Positions 33,121 through 42,134 of a DNA stretch of 47,768 bases are shown piece by piece. Under the pieces are notes generated by a model. The model worked only from the letters and a program-made list of their open reading frames with translations, did not search any database and was not told the DNA's origin. This DNA comes from JAJPXC01 sp964562375. Lineage in GTDB: Bacteria > Bacteroidota > Bacteroidia > Bacteroidales > Muribaculaceae. How positions within the stretch are numbered: position 1 is the stretch's first letter; each line of letters begins with the position of its first letter. The translations under genes were made by a program, and so were the position numbers. Location: NCBI GenBank assembly GCA_964562375.1, contig CAZLSW010000021.1:1-47768 (forward strand). Direction: 5' to 3'.

Positions 33121-33152
33121 CCCCTGGCAAGCGCTTGCCGGGGGATTGTTTT
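33121..33152 (+). terminator. Terminator of acpP-fabF
   Basis: CCCCTGGCAAGC pairs with GCTTGCCGGGGG (33121-33144) with almost no loop, then ATTGTTTT. The stem allows one wobble or mismatch. Confidence 0.8.
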
Positions 33153-33166
33153 GCGCAACGCGCAAA

Positions 33167-33220
33167 GGATAAAGGATGAAGGATAAAGGCGCAGCCTAAG
33201 GATGAAGGATAAAGGGTGAA
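33167..33220. repeat. GGATAAA/GGATGAA short tandem repeats
   Basis: Near-heptamer GGATAAA and GGATGAA words recur across the stretch with an interrupting GGCGCAGCCTAA. Confidence 0.8.
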
Positions 33221-33225
33221 GGAAA

Positions 33226-33362
33226 TCGTTATAACGTTATTACGTGATAACGTTATTACGAGGCGCAAGAGGGAAATAGCCTCTATGCTATTATATATCG
33301 AGTTATTACGAGGCTCTAGAGGGGGATAGCCTCATCGAGCTATTGCGAGGCGTTAGAGGGGA
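33226..33362. repeat. Triplicated GAGGC-GCCTC palindromic unit
   Basis: A unit with TTATTACGAGGC ... AGAGGG-(n)-ATAGCCTC begins at 33252, 33303 and (degraded) 33340. The last copy overlaps the stop codon of the ABC ATPase gene on the - strand. A separate ATAACGTTAT-type palindrome precedes them. Confidence 0.75.
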
Positions 33363-34138
33363 TTACCCCCCTGGGATTTTGGGCGGAAGTCATTTGCCGC
33401 GGTGTCCCATGTCACCGCGCGGCCAGTGAAGATTGAGGGTAGGGAGGTGGTGGAGAGTTCTGCGGGGGAGCCTTGCGTGACTGCGCCGTCGGGCATCATC
33501 AGCCACAATTGGTCGCTCAGCGTCACGGCGGGAGCAATGTCGTGGGTGGATAGCAGTATGGATTTCCCTTGATCGTGGGCGAGCTGAGCCAGTAGCGACA
33601 TCATCTCTATACGGCTGGCGGCGTCCAAGAAGGCCGTAGGCTCGTCCATTAGAATCAAGGGCGTGTCCTGCGCCAAGGCTTTGGCTATCATCGCTTTTTG
33701 ACGCTCACCATCGCTAAGGGAGGCTACCGTGGAGCTAGCCTTATGGGCGATTCCCACATGTTGCATGGCTTGCTCAACTCGTTTCTTGTCCTCATTGCTC
33801 AATCTCCCCAAGAAGCCGGTGAAGGGATGCCTTCCCAGGCCCACCAACTCCCTAACTGTCAGGCCTCCAGCCATCGTCCTCTCGGTGTTGACGATAGCGA
33901 TTATTTTGGCCAAGGAAGATGCCGACAGCGAGGGTAGAGGTTCCCCATTCACAAATATTTTACCCGAGACGGGGGGCAGTGTCCCGGCTATTGTGCGCAA
34001 CAAGGTAGACTTCCCGGCTCCATTGCTTCCAAGGAGGGATGTAAGTCGGTCTGACTCAAGGGTGAGGTTAATTCCCTGAAGTACAGTGTGATGACGGTAA
34101 CCTATGGTCAAATCGCGGATGTCGAGCAAGGTATTCAA
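33353..34138 (-). CDS. ABC transporter ATP-binding subunit (FecE/HmuV-like)
   Basis: The 261-residue protein carries Walker A GSNGAGKS, signature LSDGERQ, and Walker B LILMDEPT; it powers uptake of iron complexes, haem or cobalamin with the FecCD-type permease. The start codon is TTG, which overlaps the permease stop as TTGA. No ATG occurs before the first strand, so the non-ATG start seems real. The stop falls within a GAGGC-type repeat. Confidence 0.9.
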   Translation of the reverse strand: MNTLLDIRDLTIGYRHHTVLQGINLTLESDRLTSLLGSNGAGKSTLLRTIAGTLPPVSGKIFVNGEPLPSLSASSLAKIIAIVNTERTMAGGLTVRELVGLGRHPFTGFLGRLSNEDKKRVEQAMQHVGIAHKASSTVASLSDGERQKAMIAKALAQDTPLILMDEPTAFLDAASRIEMMSLLAQLAHDQGKSILLSTHDIAPAVTLSDQLWLMMPDGAVTQGSPAELSTTSLPSIFTGRAVTWDTAANDFRPKSQGGNPL

Positions 34139-35136
34139 TTGAAGTAGGCGATTTTGTTGCGGTAGATTATAATGTAGATGATCACAGGAGCGCCTATCAG
34201 CGGGGTGATGGCGTTGATGGGGATGATGGAGCCGCTGGTGCCTATAACGCTAAGGGCGGCGCACAGCAAGCCTGTGGCGGCTCCCGTAAGGGCTGTGGCA
34301 GGCAGGAGAGAGCGATGATTGGACGTGTGCATAATCAGCCTCGCAATATGGGGGACAATCAGCCCTAAGAACCCGATTGGACCGCAAAACGCTGTAACTG
34401 CGGCCGTTAAGGTGCCTGAAATTACTAGCAACCACATACGAGCCTTGCCGGTGTCAACGCCCAGCGATCGAGCGTAATTTTCTCCCAACAGCATGGCGTT
34501 CAACGTCTTGGTCATCAAGTAAGCCCACCCGATAAGGATTAGCGAAATCACAGCCAGAGAGATTGACACACCAAGCGTGAGCGACGAGAACGTGCCAAGT
34601 CCCCACACCATATAGCTATGTACCCCCTCCTGGGTCGAGAAGAAGTTGAGCAACGCGATGGCCGACGATGCCAAGTAGCCAATCATAATACCGATAATCA
34701 GCAACATAACCCCGTTTTTGACCATGGCTGAGAACGCCAGCAACAACATCATCACGAATGCCGCTCCAACAATGGCACCTACAATGGCACCCGTGTAGTA
34801 TCCCCATGCTCCTATGGCTCCTCCTAGCCCGAGCGTTACCACGGCCACGCCAAGCGAGGCTCCAGTGGAGATACCAAGGATGGAAGGGCCAGCCAAAGGG
34901 TTGGCAAATGTCGTTTGGAGCAATAAACCAGCCACAGCCAACGCCGCTCCGGCCATAGCTGCCGTAATTACCATTGGCAAGCGCATCTCGGTGACAATCA
35001 CCCCATAGCGAGGGTTGCTTTGCTCGCCACCCGTAAGCGACGCCCATACATCCCCCGCGGGAATATCCACGCTACCCCACAACAGGCACGCCGCGGCAAG
35101 GAGTAAGCAGGCCAATGTCAGCAACCAATATCTCAT
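34135..35136 (-). CDS. FecCD-type ABC permease
   Basis: I choose the ATG overlapping the binding-protein stop (ATGA), which gives 333 residues. About ten membrane segments, including the GPIGFLGLIVPHIAR loop that contacts the ATPase, place it in the BtuC/FecCD family. Its stop overlaps the ATPase start. Substrate could be a siderophore, haem or vitamin B12; no cobalamin riboswitch is present. Confidence 0.93.
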   Translation of the reverse strand: MRYWLLTLACLLLAAACLLWGSVDIPAGDVWASLTGGEQSNPRYGVIVTEMRLPMVITAAMAGAALAVAGLLLQTTFANPLAGPSILGISTGASLGVAVVTLGLGGAIGAWGYYTGAIVGAIVGAAFVMMLLLAFSAMVKNGVMLLIIGIMIGYLASSAIALLNFFSTQEGVHSYMVWGLGTFSSLTLGVSISLAVISLILIGWAYLMTKTLNAMLLGENYARSLGVDTGKARMWLLVISGTLTAAVTAFCGPIGFLGLIVPHIARLIMHTSNHRSLLPATALTGAATGLLCAALSVIGTSGSIIPINAITPLIGAPVIIYIIIYRNKIAYFN

Positions 35137-36242
35137 CTCTCTATCGGTCGATAATACTTTAAGGATTGGTTGAGATTTCCACTCGCTATGCATTGGAAAT
35201 CAAGCAATAATCGCTCGGGATGAAAGGGAAAATCCTCAAAAAGCAGGGTTGCCTCGGTGTCGCAATAATAGACCCTACCATCCTTCAGGGCCTCTATATG
35301 ACTTATTACTGGCGACATCTTGATAAGGTCAACCCGTGAGGGAGCAGTGCCGAACGACTTAATCAGCCATACGGTTGCGTCGTGGGCTTTGTCAAGCACG
35401 GCCGAGGGATCGAGAGGAATTGAGCCAGTTGAACGGTCATCCTTCCAAGGATAATCGAAGCCAGCGTCGGCAAGCAGACGTGCCATATAGCTTTGGCCGC
35501 CCGGTACGTACCAAATTCCGCTTTGAGGAGTTTCGGTCAACACCCGAGGCCTATTGGAAGCACCTGAGGCTTGCTCCTTAATATTAACATAGTCGGATTT
35601 CACCTTGTCAAATATCCTTGTCGCGTCCTCGGGTTTTCCGTAGAGATATCCAAGCAACTTGATCCATTCGGCGCGTCCTAGGGGGGAGGTCTCGAGATAG
35701 TCGGCCATTTCCACGATTGGTATGCCCATTTTGTCAATTACGGGGTGAGTGGCGCCTTGGAAGGGAGAGGCAAGGATTGCGTCGGGATTGGCCATCAGCA
35801 CTTTCTCTTGTGAGGGTGACATCGACGAGCCTACATCCACGATTTTGCCACTGTTAAGTCCCTCAACCACGAAGGGCAGCTTGTAATACTCAGCGTCGGC
35901 GACAGCAGTGACGGCCTCTGTGGCTCCCAGCTCCTCAATCGCTCCGGCGTGCACCGATGAGTAGACAATAGAGCTTGTGACGGGGTAGGGGATCTGTACT
36001 CCATCGGGGAGCGAATCTGGACGATGGTCACGGGGATACAACACCAATCGCTGAAGCTTGGCCGTGGAATCCCATGGGCTGGCGATATCGGCTACTATAA
36101 AAGCGTTGTAATCAACCAACGTCAGCAGATTGGCCTCATGGGTGAGAGTATCCCCTGCCGTAGGGAGTGTAGCCGAGCTGTGACCACCCGTGCAGGAGAC
36201 CAGTGCCAAACTAATTCCCAATAAACATAACGTCTTACTCAT
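35133..36242 (-). CDS. ABC transporter substrate-binding lipoprotein (iron/haem type)
   Basis: The 369-residue protein has a lipoprotein signal with LVSC as lipobox near residue 17 and the two-lobe fold of helical-backbone binding proteins (SIVYSSVHAGAIEELG, MADYLETSPLGRAEWIKLLG). It delivers a substrate to the FecCD permease encoded next. Overlaps at both ends (ATGA) suggest strict coupling. Which ligand it binds is not decidable. Confidence 0.9.
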   Translation of the reverse strand: MSKTLCLLGISLALVSCTGGHSSATLPTAGDTLTHEANLLTLVDYNAFIVADIASPWDSTAKLQRLVLYPRDHRPDSLPDGVQIPYPVTSSIVYSSVHAGAIEELGATEAVTAVADAEYYKLPFVVEGLNSGKIVDVGSSMSPSQEKVLMANPDAILASPFQGATHPVIDKMGIPIVEMADYLETSPLGRAEWIKLLGYLYGKPEDATRIFDKVKSDYVNIKEQASGASNRPRVLTETPQSGIWYVPGGQSYMARLLADAGFDYPWKDDRSTGSIPLDPSAVLDKAHDATVWLIKSFGTAPSRVDLIKMSPVISHIEALKDGRVYYCDTEATLLFEDFPFHPERLLLDFQCIASGNLNQSLKYYRPIER

Positions 36243-36736
36243 AACATCAGTTGCATATCGATAACATCATGGTAGGCGCCCAACTTGTAGCCCACTTCCT
36301 TGAAAAACGAAGCCTCCTTGAACCCGAATCGGCGGTGAAACTCTATACTGGCCATGTTGCTGGCCGTGATACATGCAATCAAGGAATGGACCCCCATCTC
36401 GCGGCAATCGTCAATCACGTGTCGTAGCAACCGGGAGCCTATGCCGAGGCCCTTAATGTCGGGATGAAGGTAAATCGTGTCCTCGAACGTCGGGTTATAC
36501 GCCTCACGTTCTTTCCAAGGGTGAGCGCAGGCCCAGCCAAGTACCTGGCCTTGTTCGTCGCGATAAACGTAATAAGTCCAACGGCGCGAAATCTCTTCAA
36601 TGCGTCGCTTCATCTCCTGGACTGAGGGAGCCGTGAGTTCAAATGATATTGCCGTGTTCTCAACGTACCATCGGTAGATCTCGGCTATCGCGGGAGCCAC
36701 CTCCGGGGCTTGTTGAGGAGTTACTTTGTTAATCAT
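36239..36736 (-). CDS. GNAT acetyltransferase (phosphinothricin acetyltransferase-like)
   Basis: I start at the ATG giving MINKVTPQQAP (165 residues), since the extra six residues upstream are not typical. The acetyl-CoA-binding loop HPDIKGLGIGSRLL, IACITASNMASIEFH and FGFKEA near the end fit the PAT group of N-acetyltransferases. It leads the ABC operon with a 4-nt overlap, an odd partnership for such an enzyme. Confidence 0.88.
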   Translation of the reverse strand: MINKVTPQQAPEVAPAIAEIYRWYVENTAISFELTAPSVQEMKRRIEEISRRWTYYVYRDEQGQVLGWACAHPWKEREAYNPTFEDTIYLHPDIKGLGIGSRLLRHVIDDCREMGVHSLIACITASNMASIEFHRRFGFKEASFFKEVGYKLGAYHDVIDMQLML

Positions 36737-36796
36737 AAGCGCGAAGTTAATCAAAAATGTTAAACTTTTTTGCCCTCATTGTGTTGTAAAGATAAA

Positions 36797-36804
36797 CAAA
36801 ACTA
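36797..36804 (-). promoter_or_regulatory. Possible -7 box for the GNAT-ABC operon
   Basis: The - strand reads TAGTTTTG, a TAnnTTTG match, 61 nt before the GNAT start. The -33 region does not give a clean match, so this is tentative. Confidence 0.3.
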
Positions 36805-36830
36805 AGAAAACCTAAAACCAACTATTGTTT

Positions 36831-37889
36831 ATGAAAAAAGCATTATTACTGATTGCCATCATGCTGGGTAGCGTGGTAGCTTTCGCACAGAAAGTCGACA
36901 AGAAGGAGCTTCGCTCGCTCCAGACGTTCTTGTCGCTTAACGCTGAAAAGGACGGGACCAATGCGCAAGCGTTGAAGATTACCGATGTTAACAACCCTGC
37001 CACCTGGGAAGGCGTGACCATCGCCAATGGCCACATCACCGCCATCGACTGGAAGGACAAACACCTTGCCGGTGCTCTCGACCTCTCGGGATTCACCGCC
37101 CTTACCGATCTCAATGTGTCGCGTAACGCGCTGACCTCGCTGTCGGTTGCCGGCGACGCCGCTCTCACCTCCCTGAATGCTTCGCGCAACAAGCTTACGC
37201 AAGCCAACCTTACCGGATGCTCCGCCCTCCAAAAGGTGTCGATTTACCACAATCGCCTTACCGAGCTGGAGCTTACCGGCACCACTTTCCTGAAGAACCT
37301 CAATTGCTCCAACAACCTCTTTGTAGAGCTTGATGTCTCCAGCTCCACCACCCTCGAGACCCTCAACTGCCAGGGTTGCCACCTCGAGAGCCTCCGTGTC
37401 GACGGTTGCACAGCCCTGAAGAACCTCTACTGCGGCTACAACAAGTTGACATCGCTCAACCTCTTCGGCGTAGAGAACCTTACCAACCTCAACATCGACG
37501 ACAACCAGATCACCACGATGATCATCTCAGGGCTGCCCACGTTGAGCACCTTCATCTGCTCCGACAACAACATGACCACCCTGGGCGTACGCGACTGCAA
37601 CGCTCTGCTCGACCTCGTCTGCTCCTACAACAACCTTACCGAGCTCTCGGTGACCGGTTGCCCCAACTTGATCTTCGTCGACTGCTCCTACAACGACCTG
37701 ACCACGTTGAACCTCTCCAACCAGACCTTCCTGCAGCGCCTGCTTTGCAACAACAACCAGCTGACGACCCTCGACGTTTCCTTCGACCAGCAATTGGTTT
37801 ACATCAACTGCCGTTACAACATGATCGTCGACCTTCGCACAATGGCTTGCCCCAACTTGAACCAGATCGCTTGCCAGTGGAACTACTAA
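36831..37889 (+). CDS. Exported leucine-rich repeat protein (21-residue repeats)
   Basis: I start at ATG (MKKALLLIAIMLGSVVAFAQ signal peptide), not at a TTG six bases before. The 352-residue product contains about a dozen repeats of roughly 21 residues of the form L-x-C/S-x-x-N-x-L-T-x-L-x-(V/L), each bearing Asn in the ladder and many Cys at one spot (LNCSNN, LYCGYN, FICSDN, LVCSYN). Probably secreted or on the surface, as an internalin-like binding fold. It has its own terminator. Confidence 0.85.
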   Translation: MKKALLLIAIMLGSVVAFAQKVDKKELRSLQTFLSLNAEKDGTNAQALKITDVNNPATWEGVTIANGHITAIDWKDKHLAGALDLSGFTALTDLNVSRNALTSLSVAGDAALTSLNASRNKLTQANLTGCSALQKVSIYHNRLTELELTGTTFLKNLNCSNNLFVELDVSSSTTLETLNCQGCHLESLRVDGCTALKNLYCGYNKLTSLNLFGVENLTNLNIDDNQITTMIISGLPTLSTFICSDNNMTTLGVRDCNALLDLVCSYNNLTELSVTGCPNLIFVDCSYNDLTTLNLSNQTFLQRLLCNNNQLTTLDVSFDQQLVYINCRYNMIVDLRTMACPNLNQIACQWNY

Positions 37890-38001
37890 GCTGCTGACCT
37901 GGCGACCGGCCTCAACCGACGACCAGTCCGACACCGGACCAGAAGAGCCTGTCCGTCCGTACAGGATCTAAACAATGGTTAGGTACCCAAATACAGACGA
38001 T

Positions 38002-38036
38002 GGAAGCCTCGCCCTCGGGCGGGGCTTCCTGATTGT
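38002..38036 (+). terminator. Terminator of the leucine-rich repeat gene
   Basis: GGAAGCCTCGCC (38002-38013) pairs with GGGCGGGGCTTCC (38017-38029), then TGATTGTT. It is separated from the stop by about 110 nt of sequence where I see no gene. Confidence 0.75.
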
Positions 38037-38150
38037 TATAACATCTTTGCCAATCATCATATTTCCTCGCAATGCGTCAAACTATTCTGTACCCTAATTG
38101 TTTACATTTTATAAATTTCACTATTTAAGCACGTTTTAACTGTATCAATC

Positions 38151-39446
38151 ATGACAAAGAACTTCTACCGCATTTCGCTCGTTGTAAGCGCCGCCCTTCT
38201 GGCCAGCTTACTGGGCGTGAAAGCCCAGGACGCGACCAACGGCTCCACCCTGGACATCCCCGAACGGTCGATTGTGCTCACTGGCGACAAACAGAATGCC
38301 GACAAGGAACTCATCGCTGTGCTTTACTCACGTGAGGACCTCCACTTCCAGGATCCAGGCGCTCCCCGGTTCCTATTCCTTGACCGCGAGGGCAAATTGG
38401 CCTTCGGTATTGGTGGCTACGTGAAGGGTCAGATGCAATACGACTTCGACGGTGCCATCGACAATGAGGGTTTCGTCACCTACAACATCCCCGTGCCTCT
38501 CGACCCAGCAGAGCGCAACCGCTTCGGCGCCGACGCCTCCCACTCCACCATCTTTTTTAAATTGGTGGGCAAAACCAAGCTCGGATGGTTGAACGTCTAT
38601 GTCCAAACCAACTTCACTGGCGATGACGACAACTACGGCTGGGACATCAAGCAAGCCTACGTAAGCTTGGGTAACGTTACCGCCGGCTTGGCCCGCAGCT
38701 CATTCGTTGACGCGGCCGCTCAACCCCCGACAATCGACGACGAAGGCCCCTCGGGTGCCACTTGCACCAAGACCGTCCTCGTGCGCTACCAGAAAAAGTG
38801 GAAAAACGGCCTCTCGGGTGCCATCTCACTTGAGTATCCCAAAACAAGCTATACCTACAACTCCAGCGTAGGCGAAATCGCTCAGCGTTGCCCCGACTTC
38901 CCCATATACCTCCAATACGCTTGGGACGGAGGTCAGAGCCACGTGCGTGTATCGGGCTTGATTCGCAACCTCAGCTACCGTAACCTCATCAAGGAGAAGA
39001 ATGAATGGAAGACAGGGTGGGGCGCCCAACTGAGCGGTATGTGGTACTTCGGCGGAGCATTCACATTCTACTATCAGGGAGCTTACGGACAAGGCTACTC
39101 CCAGTTTATCAACGACCTCAGCGGCAACGACATGGATCTCCTCCCTTCTACCACGCCCGGCAAGATGGAGGCTCCCAAGGTGCTTGGCGTACTCGGTGGC
39201 TTGCAGTATCAGATCAACCCCAACTGTTTCGTGTCGGCCAGCTATAGCCAGGCTCACCTTTACGACCGCGGCTCGCTCGGCAACGACACATATCGCTATG
39301 GTCAATACATCGTGGCCAACTGCTTCTACAACGTTCTCGAGGACATGCAAGTGGGCATTGAATACCTCCACGGCATCCGCACCGACTTCTCGGGTCGCTC
39401 AGGCCACGCCAACCGTATCGCCGCCTCAGTCCAATACAACTTCTAA
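38151..39446 (+). CDS. DcaP-like outer-membrane porin
   Basis: The 431-residue protein has a signal peptide up to about VKAQD, amphipathic beta strands throughout and ends with the aromatic VQYNF expected of outer-membrane barrels. LFGIGGYVKGQMQYDFDG-like start and FFKLVGKTKLGWLNVYVQ match the DcaP porin family, which transports organic acids and small anions in other bacteria. Substrate here is unknown. It is followed by repeats and then the glutaminase-like gene. Confidence 0.8.
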   Translation: MTKNFYRISLVVSAALLASLLGVKAQDATNGSTLDIPERSIVLTGDKQNADKELIAVLYSREDLHFQDPGAPRFLFLDREGKLAFGIGGYVKGQMQYDFDGAIDNEGFVTYNIPVPLDPAERNRFGADASHSTIFFKLVGKTKLGWLNVYVQTNFTGDDDNYGWDIKQAYVSLGNVTAGLARSSFVDAAAQPPTIDDEGPSGATCTKTVLVRYQKKWKNGLSGAISLEYPKTSYTYNSSVGEIAQRCPDFPIYLQYAWDGGQSHVRVSGLIRNLSYRNLIKEKNEWKTGWGAQLSGMWYFGGAFTFYYQGAYGQGYSQFINDLSGNDMDLLPSTTPGKMEAPKVLGVLGGLQYQINPNCFVSASYSQAHLYDRGSLGNDTYRYGQYIVANCFYNVLEDMQVGIEYLHGIRTDFSGRSGHANRIAASVQYNF

Positions 39447-39620
39447 GCAACGGTTAACGGTTAATGGTTAATGGTTAATGGTTAATGGTTAATGGTTAAT
39501 GGTTAACGGAGCCTCTTTCCTCCTTTCCTCCTTTCCTCCTTTTAGGAATTAAGGATAAAAGATTCCCCAACAACTAACAACTAACAACTAACAACTAACA
39601 ACTAACAACTAACAACTAAA
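39447..39620. repeat. Heptamer tracts (GGTTAAT and AACTAAC)
   Basis: GGTTAAT words run from 39450 to 39507 and AACTAAC words from 39567 to 39618, with CTCCTTTC repeats between. They fill most of the gap after the porin gene. Confidence 0.9.
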
Positions 39621-39623
39621 AAA

Positions 39624-39656
39624 GTCGCCCCTGGACACAACCTCGGGCGGCTTTCG
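39624..39656 (+). terminator. Possible terminator hairpin upstream of the glutaminase-like gene
   Basis: GTCGCCCCTGG (39624-39634) pairs with CCTCGGGCGGC (39641-39651) with one wobble and a small internal loop, then TTTCGCTTG. Confidence 0.6.
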
Positions 39657-39713
39657 CTTGTTGTATCTATAAATAGAAAATATCTATAGAACCATAAAAC
39701 CCTAAAATGCATT

Positions 39714-40646
39714 ATGGAACGCATCATCCCAATTTCCGACCTCAAGGCTGCTGTCGACGAGGCTTATGAGAAATTCAAAAGTGAACATGTAGGTGAGATC
39801 GACCCCCGCTTGGGCGAGGTTGATCCCAAGGACTTTGGTATCGCCGTCGTATTAACCGACGGCACCGAGATTACCAAGGCCGATGCCGATAAGAAATTCG
39901 CCTTGGCCAACATCGCCAAGGTGCCTATGATCGAGTTGTTGTTGAGCCAATACGGCGTTGACGAGTTGATCAAGCGTAGCGGCAAGTGCACATGCTGCCA
40001 CGGTCCCGAGCTGAAGCCTGAAATCGGCCTGAGCCCTCACGGTATCCGCGCCACCAGCGCCGTGCAGCCCACAGGCGATGCCGTGTCGAAGTGGAATCTC
40101 CTTGAGAACAACATGATCGACCTTATGGGGTCGGCTCCCGAATTGGACGACACCCTGTACAAGCGCCTCACCGAGGACAACGAGAAGGTGGGCGTGATCG
40201 ACAAAATCGCCAAGGCCGGCTATTACCTCTACGACGACGCCGGACTTGCCGTAGACTTGTGGACACGTCAGTTGGCCATGAAGGTAACAGCGCGTCAGCT
40301 CGCCATCATGGGCGCAACCATCGCTGCCGACGGCGTGAACCCGTTGACAGGCAAGATCGTTTACGACGGCGCACTGTCGCAGAACATCGTTGGCTCCCTC
40401 GCCGGACACGGTCCCCACAAGAGCAACAAGCCCTGGTTGGTAGCCACGGGTCTGCCTGTCAAGACTGGTTTCGGAGGTGGCATCATCGGTGTAGTGCCTG
40501 GGGTATTCGGCATCGCCGCTTACGCTCCCGGCCTTTCGCCCACAGGCTTTACCCTCAAGGGCGCACAAGCTCTGAAGTACATCGTCAACAAATTGCAGAT
40601 TAGCGTGTTCGCCTCGGCCCACGTAAAGATTGACAAGGACAAATAA
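39714..40646 (+). CDS. Glutaminase-fold protein lacking the catalytic serine
   Basis: The 310-residue product aligns with GlsA-type glutaminases over its C-terminal half: TARQLAIMGATIAADGVNPLTG, TGLPVKTGFGGG and VVPGVFGIAAYAPGLSP. In those enzymes an S-x-x-K motif (S66, K69) carries the nucleophile. Here the place reads N66-I-A-K69, so Lys remains but Ser is Asn. The INAGA segment is replaced by IRATSAV and the YxxQ/RQCSL tyrosine by Trp (DLWTRQL). A CTCC run (residues 92-95) is extra. I would expect no normal glutaminase activity; it may have another substrate or a binding role. Confidence 0.75.
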   Translation: MERIIPISDLKAAVDEAYEKFKSEHVGEIDPRLGEVDPKDFGIAVVLTDGTEITKADADKKFALANIAKVPMIELLLSQYGVDELIKRSGKCTCCHGPELKPEIGLSPHGIRATSAVQPTGDAVSKWNLLENNMIDLMGSAPELDDTLYKRLTEDNEKVGVIDKIAKAGYYLYDDAGLAVDLWTRQLAMKVTARQLAIMGATIAADGVNPLTGKIVYDGALSQNIVGSLAGHGPHKSNKPWLVATGLPVKTGFGGGIIGVVPGVFGIAAYAPGLSPTGFTLKGAQALKYIVNKLQISVFASAHVKIDKDK

Positions 40647-40674
40647 CACAATATCTCCCACATCCACAAAATCA

Positions 40675-40710
40675 CGGGGCGCGGCCTGCCAAGGTCACGC
40701 CCCGCTTTCT
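40675..40710. terminator. Shared terminator between the glutaminase-like gene and dnaA
   Basis: CGGGGCG (40675-40681) pairs with CGCCCCG (40698-40704), followed by CTTTCT. The genes converge, so it may serve both. Confidence 0.7.
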
Positions 40711-40748
40711 GTACGGTATAAACTTTAAACTCTTGCCTCTTGCCTCTC

Positions 40749-42134
40749 CTACGCGAGGTGCTTTTCGATCTCGGCGATAGCCTCTTGGAGCGGCTTCTCC
40801 ACCATCAGGCGATCCTCGATGTTCTTGCAGCCGTGTAGCACCGTGGCATGGCCGCGTGACAGGCGTGTGCCGATAGCCGTGAGTGGCATTTTCATCCACT
40901 TCTTGGCCAAATACATCACCACCTGGCGGGCATCGGAAATCTCTCGCTTGCGCGACGAGGTGAAAATCTGGTCGACATCCACCTTGAAGTGGGAGCATAC
41001 CTGCTCGGTTACCATCTCAAAGTTGATTACAGGCTTGTTGATCTTCACGGCGTTGGCAAGCACCGCGCGGGCAAGGTCGAGCGTCACATCGCATCCCAGC
41101 ACGGTGGCATGGGCCATCAGCGACACCACTATACCCTCCAATTCACGCACCGAGTCGGTAACCTTGGTGGCGATATAATCCAATACCTCATCGGGAATCT
41201 GCAAGCCATCCTGCTGGGCTTTCTGGATAAGCACATCCTTGCGTAAAGCCAAATCGGGGCGCTCCAATTCAGCGATCATTCCCCACTTGAATCGCGACAA
41301 CAAGCGTTCCTCCATCCCTTCCATATGTGAAGGGCAAACGTCGGACGACAAGATAATCTGCCGTGAATTTTGATGCAGATGGTTGAAGATGTGGAAGAAC
41401 GTGTTCTGCGTGCCAGGCTTGTTGCCGATCAAGTCCTGTATATCGTCCAGTATCAGGGTATCGATGCTCTGATAGAAGTTGATGAAGTCGTTGATGCGGT
41501 TTTGGCGCACCGCTGCCGTGTATTGGCTCTCAAAGAGGCGCGCGGTAACGTATAGCACGCGGGCACGCGGATTGCGTTCCTTGATGCGAATACCAATGGC
41601 TTGAATCAAGTGGGTCTTGCCCACACCCGTGGGACCGAAGATGACTAACGGGTTGAACGTCTGCACCTTGGTATCGTTGGCGATAGCTTCACCAATCGAG
41701 CGCGCGATCTGGTTGCTGTGGCTCAAGCAATAGGTCTCGAATGTGTAACGGGGATTCAACTGCGAGTCAATTACCTCCTCCACCTGAGGCTTGAACGGAT
41801 TGGCAGCCGGGGGAGGGGTCACTGGGATAGCCGTCGATGGCATAGCCCCGCCAACAGTCACCTTGGTGTCAGGTTGGTGGCTCACCTGGTCGTAGTTGTA
41901 GAAGAGCTTGACGTTGTCACCAAACACACGTCGCAACGCAGGCACCAATATAGGTAGGTAATGCGCCTCAAGATGCTCAAGGAAGTATGGCGACGGCACG
42001 CACAAGGTCAAGGCTCCGTCCTCAAAGCTGAAGGCGGTGACGGGCTTGAACCAAGCGTCGTACTGCTCTGGGGAGATGTTGTCTCGTATTATCGCGAGAC
42101 ACTGCTCCCATCCGTTTTGATGATTTACTTCCAT
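40749..42134 (-). CDS. dnaA: Chromosomal replication initiator DnaA
   Basis: DnaA is the AAA+ protein that opens the origin. The 461-residue protein has an N-terminal helicase-loading domain (1-90), a variable linker (about 90-125), AAA+ with Walker A GPTGVGKT at 167-174, Walker B with D230 D231 and the C-terminal DNA-binding helix-turn-helix with the LSRGHATVLHG signature. The ATG is followed by MEVNHQNGWE. Upstream sequence shows no DnaA box cluster. Confidence 0.98.
   Translation of the reverse strand: MEVNHQNGWEQCLAIIRDNISPEQYDAWFKPVTAFSFEDGALTLCVPSPYFLEHLEAHYLPILVPALRRVFGDNVKLFYNYDQVSHQPDTKVTVGGAMPSTAIPVTPPPAANPFKPQVEEVIDSQLNPRYTFETYCLSHSNQIARSIGEAIANDTKVQTFNPLVIFGPTGVGKTHLIQAIGIRIKERNPRARVLYVTARLFESQYTAAVRQNRINDFINFYQSIDTLILDDIQDLIGNKPGTQNTFFHIFNHLHQNSRQIILSSDVCPSHMEGMEERLLSRFKWGMIAELERPDLALRKDVLIQKAQQDGLQIPDEVLDYIATKVTDSVRELEGIVVSLMAHATVLGCDVTLDLARAVLANAVKINKPVINFEMVTEQVCSHFKVDVDQIFTSSRKREISDARQVVMYLAKKWMKMPLTAIGTRLSRGHATVLHGCKNIEDRLMVEKPLQEAIAEIEKHLA

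Noticed and set aside
36737..36830. Cobalamin riboswitch for the BtuCDF-like operon
   Set aside because: The leader is under 100 nt, AT-rich and lacks the B12-box; iron or haem is at least as likely.
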